Part shown: one piece after another, positions 21,745 to 34,567 of the stretch
Layout: every line of letters starts with the position of its first letter
How positions within the stretch are numbered: the first letter of the stretch is position 1
Origin: Sporothrix humicola
Taxonomy: Eukaryota > Ascomycota > Sordariomycetes > Ophiostomatales > Ophiostomataceae
Direction of reading: 5' to 3'
NCBI GenBank assembly: GCA_021396245.1
Contig: WNYE01000056.1
Coordinates: forward strand, 1 to 64,000
Length of the DNA: 64,000 bases
The notes under the pieces: model-generated
What the model was told of the DNA's origin: nothing
Databases searched by the model: none
Seen by the model: only the letters and a program-made list of their open reading frames with translations
Program-made: the position numbers and the translations under genes

Positions 21745-21954
21745 TATCTCAGGAGTCAGAGGCGAATGGCGGCTCGCCTTGCATCCATGGTCTGGAGAGG
21801 AGCAGTTGGATTGTTTGTCGCTCGTTCGCTTCGCGTGCAAGAAAGTCGTAAGTCGGAAGAGGTGATCGTTGCTCGGATGGGACGAAATGAACCGGGGAGA
21901 AACAGTGGGAGAGTGGGTAATGCCCAGGAGCTTGGGAAGCTTCAATATGGGGAG

Positions 21955-21960
21955 CACGTG
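21955..21960. promoter_or_regulatory. CACGTG E-box near the exchanger gene
   Basis: Palindromic CACGTG about 210 bases upstream of the exchanger ATG. This core is bound by fungal bHLH regulators of the Cbf1/Pho4/SREBP type. A single hexamer can occur by chance. Confidence 0.3.
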
Positions 21961-22546
21961 GTGGATTCCTTAAGTTATCGATATGTTGCCGGTGTCGCAG
22001 TGCGTGAGGCGCTTGGATTGCCAAAAGTAATTGCAACGCCTCGCCTTTTGTTTGGTGTCACAATATATTGTGAGCCGGGACAGGAAAAGGGGCAATTGTT
22101 GACGACAGGATGCGTACAACAGGCTGCCAGCAAGACAGGACGAAAACTCGCAACAGAGGCATGTGCGACAGGGAAAGCCGGGAAGGTGCGAGGGTGCCAA
22201 CAAGAAATGCGGGAAGGTGCAGCTCCTGGTGCAAAGCATCGTCACCACTTTAAAACTTTCGTGCCTGCTTGTTTGGTCGGCCTCCCACGCCCAGATACGA
22301 CCTCGAATTTTTCGTAGAAGATACATCGTTTCCCGCGCGAAGTGCGCGTATTATGAGGTACCCAATACTAAAACCCTCTCGATGCCGGGCACTTTCGCAA
22401 GTTGATTTAGTTAATCAGCGCAACTATGGGCCTTGGCAGGTGCCAAATCAGGCCTAGCGTACAGGATGCCTCCGTACCGTGCAAAGTCACAGTGCTTTAC
22501 CCCAAAGACTGTGCAAATTCACTGGTAGTTTCCGTGCCACACTAAG

Positions 22547-22553
22547 TCACGTG
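22547..22553 (+). promoter_or_regulatory. TCACGTG E-box near BRN1
   Basis: TCACGTG about 240 bases upstream of the BRN1 ATG, matching the extended Cbf1-type site. With the other CACGTG it flanks the divergent promoter. Confidence 0.35.
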
Positions 22554-22795
22554 GGTTTGTTTACTTTCGACTAGAATAGGCGAAAACACGAAAAACAACC
22601 AAACAATCAACCCCCCCTTTGCAAAACGCCCAACCCAAAACACAGCGCGACGTGGAGACCCTTGGGTGCGACATCCACGACGACGACACAACACCGACGC
22701 CTGCCGCGAGCGCAGACTCTCCGACGACATCATTAGATTTACGAAACGAAATCAACAGAGCGAACGAAAGAACACACAAACAAACAACCTTCAGA

Positions 22796-25701
22796 ATGCC
22801 TCGCGTCGCGCAGGCACCGCGTGCAAACAGCACGAGAAGCAACAGCAGGTCCGCCTCCGGATCGCTGTCGCAGTCGCCATTCAAGAACTCGCCAGTGAAG
22901 TACGTTGCGCATCCGTGGAGAGACGGAAGGATGGAGATTTGGGATGGAAAGAAGCAAAACTGACCGACAGAATCCCCCTCAATGACGACGCACAGGAAAA
23001 GGCAGCGCGGGCGCAGTCTCGCCAGGCGCTGCACGAAGCCCAGATCAACCAGCTCAAGGCAGCCGCGACACCGACATCGCGCAAAGTGAGCAACATGCGC
23101 CTCGACGACGACAACGCATCGCCCGGCTCTAGCGGCAGCCCGCGGACGCCTCTGGGCGAACGGACCCCGCGCGGTCGCAAGCGCCAAAGTTTGGGCGCGG
23201 GGGGTCTCAACAGCCGGGACGCCATTGCTGCTGCCGCTGCTGCCTCGGGCAACCGCTCGATTATGAGTGGCCGCGGCGGGCCTGTCGACGATGACGACGA
23301 CGACGACCGCGTCGTTGTGGGTGGCTCGGTTGTGACGCCTATGAAGCGGGTCCCGATCCTCGCCAACTTTGAGGAGTGGATGAAGATGGCCACCGACAAC
23401 AAGATCAATGCGACCAACTCATGGAACTTTGCGCTCATCGACTACTTCCACGACATGTCTCTCCTCAAGGAGGGCGACGGCGTCAACTTCCAAAAGGCCT
23501 CGTGCACGCTCGACGGCTGCGTCAAGATCTACACGAGCCGTGTCGACAGTGTGGCCACCGAGACGGGCAAGCTGCTAAGCGGTCTGGCCGACAGCCGCGA
23601 AAACAAGAAGAAGGGCGGCGCTGGCGCTGGCGACGAAGAAAACAGCGAGGATGAGGACGAGCTGGACGAGGATGGCAATGTTAAGAAGAAGCCCAAGAAG
23701 AAGCAGCGGTCCGAGGCGACGCTTGCGCCCTCCTTTGCTTCCCTGCAGCTCAAGAAACTGGAGCTCGAGTTTGCAGTCGACCCGCTCTTCAAGAAGGCCT
23801 CAGCCGACTTCGACGAGGGCGGCGCCAAGGGTCTGCTTCTCAACCACCTGATGATTGACAACCAGGGCCGCATCGTCTTTGACAGCAGTGACGACGCCAA
23901 CGACGTCGCCAAGACACGCAAGAAGGACGGCAAGAAGGGCAAGAAGCAGAATGAGGATGGCGAGGAGGGTGACGAGCTCGATGAAGAGGACGAGGACGAT
24001 TTGGAGGACACCATGGAGCCCGAGGCCGACTCGATCGTCGAGGAGGAGGTCGACGACCAGGACGTGCCCATCGATGTCCTCTCTCTGGGCCACCGCTTCT
24101 TTCCTGAACTGCACCGTCTTGAAGAGCTCGATGTCTGCCCGTCACTCAAGACCTTTGACCTCGGTAACCCTACTGGCTCCCTCGACATTCCCTTCCTGCG
24201 TGGCCCCGACAACAATGACGAAGCCGATGGCGACAAGTCTGCCATGTTCATTGATGAGGACAACCCACTTGGCTTTGACGACACGGACGCTCTGGGCGGT
24301 TTCGACCTGGGCGGTGACGTCGACTTTGGTGAGGGTGGTGAGGCATGGGCGCGCGAGGCTCGGTTAGAACCGCAAATGCGCGTCTACAATGCGGATGGCG
24401 ATGTCGGCGACGATCTCCTGCTCATGGGCGGACCAGGCGGTAACGGCGCCGAGACAGACGACTTCACCATCGCCATGGCCCACTCACAGCAACCCGACAA
24501 GATGCACGACAACATTCTCAGCTACTTTGACCAGGCCCTCCGCAAGAACTGGGTCAGCGCTGAGCACTGGCGTATCCGCAAGATCAAGGATATCAACAAG
24601 CCAGCGTCGGCGGCCAAGCCACGCAAGGAGAAGGAGCCATTCTCAATTGACTTCGCTGCACCACTCGACAACATTATGGCCGAGCTTCTGTACACACAAG
24701 CATCCAGCAACACGGCCATTACGCTGCCCAAGAAGGACTGGAAGGCCAAGTCGCGCAATCTGCTCCCTGACGACAAGCACTTCCATAGCAAGCAGCTGCT
24801 GTCGCTCTTCCTCAAGCCCAAGGCACGTCTCAGCCGGCGGCGGATGCAGTTTGGTGGTTTCGGCGGTGGCAGCCTGTTTGGCCAGCAGCAGCAGCAGCCA
24901 GATGTGCCAGAAGGCGAGATGGACGAGGCCTTCTGGGCATCACAGAAGGACCCCCTGCGGCCAACCGTCGAGGACGGCGCAAATGGCGGTGCCGACGGCG
25001 AGCCACATGGCGACTACGATGCCAACTTCTTTGCAGACGATGGCTTACCATTTGCTGGCGGTGATGATGATGACGATATCGATGGCGAGGAGTTTGCAGA
25101 TGCCCGCGAGCACTTCAGCCCCGTGGACGGTGTTGGTCTGAACGGTGGTATGGATGGAGGCATGACGCAAGGCTTCACACAAGGTCTTGGATTCACACAA
25201 GGCTTCACGACGGGCTTCGGCGGCTTGACGGTTACTAACCCGGCCGACCTGGCCTTTGGTACAACCTTGGTAACGTCCAGTCGGCGGGTACGCCCCGAGT
25301 ACGTGCAGTACGCACGGGTAGCCAAGCGTGTGGACGTGCGGAGGCTCAAGGAGGAGCTGTGGAAGGGCATGTCCTTTGACAAGGGCGTGGCAGCATCCCG
25401 TCTGCTGACACCACCGCCAGCGGATGCAGCAGGTGGCGCGGCCAGCATAGATGAGCAGCTTGCCGAGAAGGCTGACCAGCCAGCCCAGCCAGATGAAGAC
25501 AAGATGCTCAAGTTCACCGACGTGATGAACGGTCTCCAGTCGGTGTACTCCAAGTCGATGATGGACGACATCTCGACGAGTTACTGCTTTATCAGTCTGC
25601 TGCATCTAGCCAACGAAAAGGGCCTGCTCATCAACAAGACGGAGTCTTTGACCGACCTTGACATCCGCAAGGACTGGACGGCAGAGATTACCGCAGAGTA
25701 G
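22796..25701 (+). CDS. BRN1: Condensin complex subunit 2 (kleisin, Barren)
   Basis: Kleisin subunit that bridges the SMC2 and SMC4 heads of condensin and is needed for mitotic chromosome compaction. Two exons: 22796-22899 and 22971-25701, giving 944 residues. The 71-nt intron has GTACGT, a CTGAC branch point and CGACAG; splicing (phase 2) joins KNSPVK to IPLNDDAQEK, the conserved Barren N-terminal stretch. Further landmarks are FEEWMKMATDNKINATNSWNF (about 160-180) and the following phenylalanine/tyrosine-rich segment, acidic middle blocks, and a C-terminal YCFISLLHLANEKGLLI segment, the winged helix expected to contact SMC4. The unspliced frame would extend upstream from 22666 without a conserved start, so the ATG at 22796 is chosen. 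Divergent from the exchanger gene. Confidence 0.95.
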
Positions 25702-27896
25702 TGCTGAACGGTTTCTTCTTTTTTCTATGATGTCTTCGCTTTTTTTGCATCTGGTCTTTCTTGGAATGTCTGTTCGTTTTATTTCATACTTTTTGCCTAA
25801 TGAGTTTTGCACTATACATTATTTCTCTTTGACGCATATGAATTTTTAATTTTGCCATGCATACAACCTTACATCCCTAAGCTTCATGTGAAAATATTGT
25901 GTCTATCTTTCAGGTGTCCGGTTCTGGCATGGTTTAGCGAGTGGTGATAATACCTAGCACAACCTTGCGGCTCCTACGTCGTCTTTGTACGCGCCCGACG
26001 GCCGAAAAGCAAAACAGACGCGGGGATACACGAACCCAGCACGCCTCTGACGTAGATGGAGAGAAAGAGAGAAACAGTAAGCTTTCTGATTGCTCAAGTG
26101 GTGTAGATAGTGGTATGTTTCAGACTGTAGGACAGCAATTTGTTTCTCCTTGATGAGAGAAAGGAGAGTGTCTTCCGGCAAGGATACGGTTGCTGATCAC
26201 CGTCGCACAGAGGAAACGCCGTTTATAGAAGAAAACATGGTTGGCTATAGGAGGCGCGTACCCGAGCAAGTTGTAGAGATGAAGAAAGCCCGAGCCACAA
26301 TATTGACGACGTTTATTGCATGTTCTGATATCCTCATATCCTCATCTTCATATTCCCAGCGTCGTATCTTTTAGTTATCCTGTCCAATGGCAAATGAAGC
26401 CGGAGACGTCCGGCAGGCTCCTCGTGACTTTTTTGTTGCTTCCTGCATATAATGTACATCTGTATGGCCTCCCCTTTTTGTCTTCCCGGACATCGAGATT
26501 CACGACAGAAACCAGACAATCCGGCAACCACGGCCGGGAATTATGGGAGGCAGACATGATTGGTCAAGCCAGGAAGAAGCACGGTTGGGAAAGAGGGTGT
26601 GATTGGTGATTGGAAGGCTGGGAAGAGAGTAGAGAGTGTGAGTAGTCGAGGATGGAGGGGCGGTCTGCTGCTTCTCTGCCGTCGCTTGCCGCGTCAGAGA
26701 GATGAAAGCTCTAGATAGCAAAACAACTTGCCGCTTCATCAGCTCATGGACCGTTTGGGTGTTCAGTTCCAGGCTTCTTTGCTGGGACGCGGCCTGGGAC
26801 AGCCAATCTATCTGCCATTGTGTTTTGTACACTTGTTTTGATGTTACGCAACAGGGAATAGCCTTATTCGACCACGTATTAAATTAAAGTTGCCCCGTGC
26901 TGCCGGTGTCTCCTGGACGCAGTTTAATCAATCAATCGAGATGCTCATATATGACCTGGGAAGGAGAAAGCCAAGTTAGAGGAAAGGACGAGATAGAACA
27001 AGAGCTGGACCCCCAGCAAGTGTTCGTGTGTAGTGGATATGTAAATAACCATGAACATAGAGAGCCAAAATTCATACGAACAATATTTAACAGATGTGAT
27101 AATATGCATGTAAATGTATCCGAAGCTGTCACCAACCTCTGTGCTTTAGCTCCCTATTTAAGGTTTTATTTACCCGATTTCAAAGCAAACATCAGAAGCT
27201 CCAAGGAGCACCCATGCCAAGATCCACCATATCTCACTTACACTACGAGATCATTGAGCATCAAGTTCATAGCAAACGACAGACATATTCAACGTAAAAG
27301 AGCACACTCTCTCGTGAGATATGCGGAAATATAAAAATATAAATAAATAAAAAATCATACTTCTCAGGCCTCCCCGTCTAGCTCAATCTATCTGGCATCA
27401 AGATGCATCAACACATGAGAATGATATCTGAAAGAGTACATCGTTAGTACCGACGACACAGACACAAACTTGACTGTTCATATTGGCGTCAGGTCTTTCT
27501 CAAGGTCTGTCAGGAGTCCCTCATAATAGTATGTGTAGGTTAATCTCATATTTTGTGCTGCATCGGAGTTGCCATTTGTTTCTAAACAGTAACAGGTTTT
27601 CCATGTAAGACAGACTGTCACCAGAGGCAATTCGACAAACAGCGTGACGAGCTTAACAGGATACATCACATAATTTTCTCATTGAATTAACAAAGACTCA
27701 CGTAATATGTCTAGATCCTCGAGACTCTATCGCCAACTTTCTTGCCTCTCTTTTGCCTCTGGTAGTAGCTCGAGACCCGGTAGAGAACCATACTCATATA
27801 TTGCATTGTAAAGGCGAGGAAGGTGAAGGGGGCGAAAAATCAAGGAAAGCCGGGTTCAAGTCTGTGGAGGGTTGCACCGCCGCAAGGATGAACTGG

Positions 27897-27926
27897 CACG
27901 GTCTGGCACAGTCTGGTACAGTCTGG
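27897..27926. repeat. 10-bp tandem repeat x3
   Basis: Three consecutive near-identical decamers (CACGGTCTGG, CACAGTCTGG, TACAGTCTGG). Short direct repeat with no evident function. Confidence 0.7.
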
Positions 27927-30161
27927 CCAGGCCAGACTCTACGCACTCACTGGAGTCCCCAATATTTCCAAACGATGGCAAATCCTCACGATATTACCGA
28001 CGGCCTAGCCAAAGTGCACTTCCTGCCTGCTTGGCCGCCTGTCTGCCTATCTGCCTGGCCGGTATCATGAGGATATCTTACGATGCTGTCCATAAGAGGG
28101 ACGCTTGACAGGCATGGCATCTACTCCATAGGGCTCAAACTGGACGAATACAACATGGTCCAGGCCCTTGTGCTTTCATCTTCTCGTGGTCGTGTGCCCA
28201 TGTTCCCTCATGTCCTCATGTGATGCATATTCACGACAGTATCCTTGGCCATCCCAATCGACAAGCATCTCTTCCATGCGAACATCTTCGGCTATCAAGT
28301 CAAAACAGACGCACCCTCGGCGCCTTGGTCGGCAGTTGCCCACCTCTTTTCGTCTCTTCTCGTCCCCTTTTTGACGTTTTCGTGTCTGTTTTATGTCAAT
28401 CACCGTTCAAAATGGCCCCCCAGTCCCGGTCCCCCTCCTTCTCCTTTCCCCAGTGGTGATGAAACAGCCGAAAACCTGGCTACACCTTGGATATTCCCAA
28501 AATTGAAGGAGGCGGATCGGCGGGAGGGAGCATCTTGACGTTATTTCGCTCTTGCAGCTTATGCCCATCTGACGACAGCGTCGCTTTTGAGGGTCTCTGT
28601 ATCCTCTTTCGTTGGATCCTCGAGACCCTTTATCCAGTACTCTGTCGAGCACATTGATTTTTCTATTCAGCATCTGCGTATTTCAATGTTCCCTCGCCAG
28701 ATCTCATACACCATTTTCCAAGGCAGAGGGCACGGATGTGGAAAAGGACGCCACCCCCTTTGCAATGATTCTCCCTCTATTTTCCTAGGATGCGCTGCGA
28801 GCACACATTTTCCCTATGACAAAGTAGCAGTGATCTGGGGGTATCTACACTTTTTTTTTCAGGGTCCTTTTTAGATCTACAAAGTACAGTGCCCTCCGAC
28901 GCTGGGCATTCTTTTCGTGATCCACCCTGCGGCGGAACCAAAAGACTAACGGTAAACAATGACGGAGAAGGGGCTTTTTTTCCCTTTCCAGTTTTACTGC
29001 ATATTTCGTACTGAGGTCTGAGAATGAGATGCATTGTTACGTCGTATGAAACGGGCCATCACTGGCAACATGCACCTCACTTTTTCCTACTATATGTAAA
29101 TTCTCCTTTTCTCCCTGCCGCCCGCACCCGCTTTTGTTTTGTGCCTTTTCTGCCATCATAGCCTTGGACATCTGAGGAGGAAAGTCAATTGCGATCGTCA
29201 AAGGGGGTTGCGGTTTTGGGTCTATTTTGACCGCGAGCCAAGGCCCAAAAAAGCAGGGCCCCTTTTGCAAGGTCCAGGGCAGGCCCCAGTTCAGAGCAGA
29301 GTACTAGATTTAGCGGGATGCAGGTGCCAGTGCCCGGTAAGTTCAGTCTGTCTCTCGCTGTGTCCTATTTGTTCGTGCTCACAAACATCAGAGTCTCACT
29401 ATCTCATAAACGGCGTCGATGTTTGTTCCCTCGTGTTCCTTATCTGTTGGTTGTGTGGAGATGCGCGTCTGTCGTCTGTTCTTCCCACCAACGTCATGGC
29501 CGACAGGGTTCCTTATAAGTACAATATAGACACTGCCACAGCACGGTTGTCTTTTTGTCGGGTCACTCTGGCCGCCGCATCTCGGTGGAATATCCCGAGA
29601 ACGGGGATCCGGGGGCATGCGTCGATTCGTCGTCCTCTGTAGTATCTTACTTTACTCACCGCTGGATTTCTTGCCATTGTTTCAAGACAGGCTCTCATGT
29701 GATCTCCAGCATTGTTTCATCACTAGAGTGCATCTCATCTGCATCTAGGCTACCCGGCTGCCAGGCTGCCAACTGCCAACTGCCAAAAAAAAAAGCCATC
29801 CTCTCGAAGAAAGAGGCAAAAGGTCGCAGAGGCAAGCAAGGTTCATATGTCAAAAGCCCAGAAGCCAAAAGCCAAAAACCAAGGCGGCGAGCAGCCACAC
29901 GTCGATCTTTCTGCACCTATTTTCGAGCCAATGGAAATAGGATGCATCCTTCAGATGGTGAAAGGCAAAATATGGAGGTGGTGTTTCTTTGTGTTGGGCT
30001 TCTGGGCTTCATCTCTTGTCCATTGTTGTATAAGTAGCGCTTGCGGGAAGCCGGGGAAGGAATAGAAGGAATAATTAGAAAGGAACAGGAACCAGGCGAA
30101 CAGGCGCCGTTTTCAGCTGCAAGTGACAGCCCGACAGCTGTCAAAAATAAGAGTAAAAGAG

Positions 30162-30197
30162 CATGACAAGCATGACAAGCATGACAAGCATGACAAG
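30162..30197. repeat. 9-bp tandem repeat x4
   Basis: Four perfect copies of CATGACAAG in tandem. On the minus strand it lies within short open frames that read as repeated CHA or VML, so no coding role is assumed. Likely a young slippage-generated repeat. Confidence 0.85.
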
Positions 30198-31159
30198 CTC
30201 GACGAGCTCGCCTCGCTTGCCACCGCTTGTGTGCCTTTGAAGGTCTGAAGCACCATTGGAGCGTTCGGCGACTTTTTGCCAAAATGTACAATACAAAATG
30301 CTTGGATACAGTACGTCGTATTCCAACTCCAGCCTTTTCTCGAAGCTTTGGCCAAGTCGTCGGACGCGGAGCAAAGTCACCGGTGGCCGCGCTTCCCTTT
30401 TTACCTATTTGCCATGCAAAACTGCAGTACGACATATCTGAGCAGCTCCCCCAGTTTTTACTGGCAGTCCAGTGTGTGCACCCTTGTCTCTCCTTCCCTT
30501 GTTTCCCTGGTCAGGCTGCGAGGGACGTTACTTTTTTGGCTTTTGGAGCGGGCAGCAGGCGCCGTGGCCCGTATTTTTGTACCCTTCTACCCGTTTTTCT
30601 GTATGGGATACATTGGTCTCAGGGTCACATCGTTCTTTTCGGCTGCGTATTTTGTGGTGCTGTAATGTACCCAGTACCAAGGAAAGTTCCAAAGGGACAA
30701 GAGCCAAAACGACGAGCCACAATAAGAGAAAGAGCAGAAAAAAAGAGAAAAAAGTGGTTCCGAGATTGATTCTAGTCTGAACCGGGGCAAGCGCTGTCTG
30801 ACAGGATCACGCGGGATTGGTCAGTAACCCTCCTGCTGTGATACGAAACAAAGGGCAGAGTTGGCAAGCACGGCAGCGAGGGCAGCGTGAGGAAAGAACG
30901 ATGGGAGAAGATCAAATCAAAAATAAAGAAAGACGAGAGACAAAAGGGACAAGACCCCGAAGCCAAAATGTCAAATAAAGAAAGACCAAAGCACTAGCCT
31001 GCTCCGTCCTCCGTAGTTCGAAGGCAGGGCTCACCGTCTGACCGTCTTCTTCAGGAAGCAGCAATACGGGGTATGTTTTGTGCTGGACGCTCCTTCCTCT
31101 TTCTGTTACTGAGCTATTCGACAACTAAAATCAAAGCCCGAACAGCAGTTCATGTTTAT

Positions 31160-31181
31160 CCCCTAATCCCCTAATCCCCTA
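31160..31181. repeat. Telomere-like CCCCTAAT repeat
   Basis: Two and three-quarter copies of CCCCTAAT (complement ATTAGGGG), one base longer than twice-interrupted CCCTAA telomere units. It could be an interstitial telomere-like scrap or chance; the tract is very short. Confidence 0.5.
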
Positions 31182-33459
31182 TATTTCTATGTCGTAGTTT
31201 TGAGCCATTCTCTACACGAGTGCGAGCTCATTGTCGACACTGTGCAGACAAAACACCATTTCCTCTTTGTCGCGCACCACCTGCTCTTGCATCCTGCCGT
31301 GTTGTTTTCTGTATATATTCTATGCCAGACAGCCTCCATACGAATTGTGCAATATTTGCATTTGTTTCCGCCAACTGAAAGAATGAATGCGCCCCAAAGC
31401 TTCAACGAAGACCGCCAGAAATAGAGGCAAAGAGGGAAAGAAGGCGGAAGGGGGGACAAGAAAGGGCTTGTGCTTTTGTGACGGACCCACCGGTGACGTC
31501 AATGGCTTGAAAAGGGGGGCCGCTACGGCTCGGCAGGTGGGTGGGCAAAAAGGGCAGGAACAGCCAGCACAACAGTCAAAACAGTGACCAGAGCTCACAG
31601 CTCACATAGAAAGCAAATTAATGTAATAGGGAAGGGCTGCACTTTGCTCATGGGAAAATAAAGTAAAAATATCGACATCTGCTCGTATGGGATTCTTCAA
31701 TCTCGGACAGCCGAGTGTGTGCGAGTGACATCAGTAGCAGTACTTTTGTCCGCGAACGATTGTGGTCTGCTCCGATGTATTTGTGACTTGAAGATGGCCG
31801 AAACAAGACGATCCCAAACCGTGATCCTAGATTCAATCCCGAATACAATCCCAGAAATGATCCTGGGCGGGATCCCAGCTTGTGATCATCGTCTTTCGTC
31901 TATTTTGTGTGCTTATTCCCTGATGTTGGTCGAACTGGTCCGTAGATAGCAACATTGCGGACTATCAAACGAACTCATCTTGCCTCTTGCCTTTGTTTCG
32001 AGTTGAGAATGTATTAGATGGCCAGGCCCTGACGATCGGATAAGAAACAAGGGCAGGAATGAAGCAATCAACTGAATGAGTGAGTGAGAGGAAGAGAGGT
32101 TATTTGGCGACCTTCGTTCCACTGCAGGCAAGAGCGACCCCGTGATAGCCACAGGTCCTACCTTCTTCGAGCTGTTGCTGCAGCTATCCTCTTCTTTCCC
32201 TTTTCTCAAGATTCTCTTGTTCGCTCTTGCCCCGTTGTCTTCGCTTGCCTCTTTTCTGCAGATGTGTTACTCTCGCTCGTTGCTTCCGGCGCAGTGCCCG
32301 CTTCCATGCAGTCTGCGGTCTTTCCATCACCTGCATTCATATGCTCATGTACTCCGTAGATACTTTGTACATCGACTTAGCAGATAGGGCGTATATCCAA
32401 AGCCCAGACGCATGCTCGCTCTATTTGATATAAGAGGTATTTCGGCAGGAGATACTACAAAACGGCGGCAGTCAGTCCTCGACGCTCGTCGGGCTCGTTC
32501 TGTTTGCTTGTCTCGCCCGTCCCGTCCTCCTTCCGTAGAATCGTACTCGTGGTCGTTCTTTCCCCTCGCCAACCATTCGAGGTAAGCACCTTCCCGTCGA
32601 GTCGCGCATCGTCTTGCCCTTTTGCACCTTCCGTAATGCTGGCAGAACACATGAACGAGCTGTTTTTCTCTCCCCCTTTTCCCGCCTCGCTTCCTCACCG
32701 TTTCTTCGACTTTTTTAGCCTCTCTCCTCTTCTCGAAGAAAAAAAAAAGACGCGCCGTTCCCCAGGGACCATAGCATAAGGAGAAAAAATAAACTGCACG
32801 AACACCAAAAATATTACGAGAAACGCCTGCGCAAGCCCGCCAGTCAAAGTCGCCTTCGCCCAAAAAAGCACGCCGTTAGATCCGTCCGCCGCCATTCATC
32901 GAATCCAATCCACTCACACGCTCCCAACACACATGCACTTTGCCCACATCCTCTCCACTTCGACACGAAACCCTTTATTTTCAGTGGCGCCGCCTTTACT
33001 GCCCTTTCCCACCGACTTGTCTTTCTCTTAGACCCCGTTCGGGCGGCCCTTTCACGTTCTCGCTTGCCCGTACAGTGCGGCTCGCACGCCGTCTCTATTC
33101 AGTGCTGTCTTTCTGTGTCAGTTTGATTCTCCTGTCTGTCTTTCTGGCGGCTCTTTGCCTGCTATTCTATCTCGCCGCCCTATCTCTTTCGCGAGATTTC
33201 CCCTCTCCCACCATCTACCCAGCTTTGCCAGCCCCTTTTCTAGTCTCTTGCCCAAGTGAGCCGCACTGCTGGATTGTCGTGACCAGAGTCCGAGCACTGC
33301 TCAGCTACCTATTTTTCTTTTCTCCAGCCCTCAGTCTTCCTCCTTTCCTCAGCTCGACATCGAAGCATCTACCCGGTTTGTCGACGAACCAGTGTGCCGA
33401 AAACATAACATACATTCGCGAGACACAAGCAACCAGGGCGTCTGTTCTGGATAGACGAG

Positions 33460-33948
33460 GTGAGTTTATTGTCCAAAGCAGGGGTGCTATTGCTGCTGTT
33501 TCTGCTCTTCCCTCCCCATGTCACCTTCGGCTGCAGTGGCGATCCAATAATGCTTCCCCAGGCCTGTTGATGCCAGCAGCCTATGAGTGCCTTCAAGCTA
33601 CGAAAGACAAGCACTCAATTTCTCCCTCGGCCCCTGTATGCCAGCCCACCGCCACTGACGCTCCCGCTATCTCCCACTATCTCCCACTATCGCCCACCAA
33701 CTGTCTCCTTTGCCCCCCTCCCCCTGGAGCCTTTTGAGCCTTTCCGTCACCTCCATCCTGACTGCCACTGCCAGATACCCTGAAAGCACCCACTTTCCCC
33801 CACTCTATCGGCCCATCAGAGCCTGTGTCCCCTCTCTTCGCCTTTTTGGCTCCTCTTTCTCCTCCGCCTCCCTGTCCCTCACCTCCCTCTCTTTCTCACT
33901 TTCGCTGTCCCATTCTCCATTTTGCTAACACTCTCTATTCCCATCTAG
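33460..33948 (+). other. Candidate 5'UTR intron of NIK1
   Basis: A GTGAGT donor at 33460 and a strong acceptor ending at 33948, with GCTAACA about 25 bases before CCATCTAG and a pyrimidine run between. The 489-nt interval lies 620 bases upstream of the NIK1 ATG in a CT-rich, non-coding-looking leader. Pairing of these two sites is inferred. The leader between 33949 and 34567 also holds short upstream open frames. Confidence 0.45.
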
Positions 33949-34567
33949 CCTTGGCATAGCCTACAAACAGGCCTAGGGACTGCTGGTGTCAGTTAAGCCT
34001 GGCGCTACCGTCTTCCTTCCTCGCTCGCCTCTTTCTTAGCAATCCACCTTTTCAACCCTTTTTTCTCTATTCCCATTTTCTCGTATTCCTCCCCTCCTGA
34101 CTTTTCCCTCCCTTTCCCTACTCCTTTCAGTCTCTTTTTTTGTTCTCACGATACTATCGAAAGAATCGCCATCATCGGTCCGTCGACGACTTCTGTCGAG
34201 TAGCATCTGCTCTCGAACCCGCGACTCTTTGTTTTTCGTCGTCGTTTGTTTCCACGCCTCCAGCACGATTCTTATTTGCCGCCTTTCCCGACAACCGCAA
34301 CCACTCAACCACTGAGCGCGTCGTCCTCTTCCAAGGGCGAAGTCTCCCCGTCTGGGGATCGCCACACAACAAGTCGGGCAGCCGTCACGATCCTGACCTC
34401 GACAATAAGAAGAACCACACAAAGGCGATTGCCAGATTCAGCTGGCACCGTTCTTTTTTTTCTGTGAAACTCGTTGATTCGAGTCCGAGAACTGCATTCG
34501 CATGTTCTTTCTCTGCGCCCTCAATCATTCCTAGCCACCCCGTTTCTCTCATTTTCCTTACTCAATT

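Larger units (their letters stand above)
21745..22795. other. Bidirectional promoter between ECM27-like gene and BRN1
   Basis: 1051 bases separate the two divergent start codons. It contains two CACGTG palindromes, one nearer each gene (21955-21960 and 22548-22553), and short open frames with no protein features. The BRN1-proximal part is A/C-rich. Shared regulation is possible but unproven. Confidence 0.55.
25702..33459. other. Long gene-poor intergenic region
   Basis: About 7.8 kb between BRN1 and the NIK1 leader. Every open frame is under 190 codons and lacks domain-like sequence. AT-richer patches occur near 27040-27360 and 27400-27700, with small frames (26897-27334 +; 27478-27669 -) that have non-ATG or weak starts. 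Short tandem repeats lie at 27897-27926, 30162-30197 and 31160-31181. No tRNA seen. Non-coding transcripts or highly intron-split microgenes cannot be excluded, given the split gene at 39.6-43.5 kb. Confidence 0.5.

Noticed and set aside
26897..27334. 145-codon plus-strand ORF in an AT-richer patch
   Set aside because: Opens on GTG, has no recognisable motif and no splice-linked neighbour; kept only as a point to check within the gene-poor region.
32940..33737. 265-codon plus-strand ORF upstream of NIK1
   Set aside because: Ser/Pro/Leu/Cys-rich reading of the CT-rich leader, interrupted by the probable 5'UTR intron donor.
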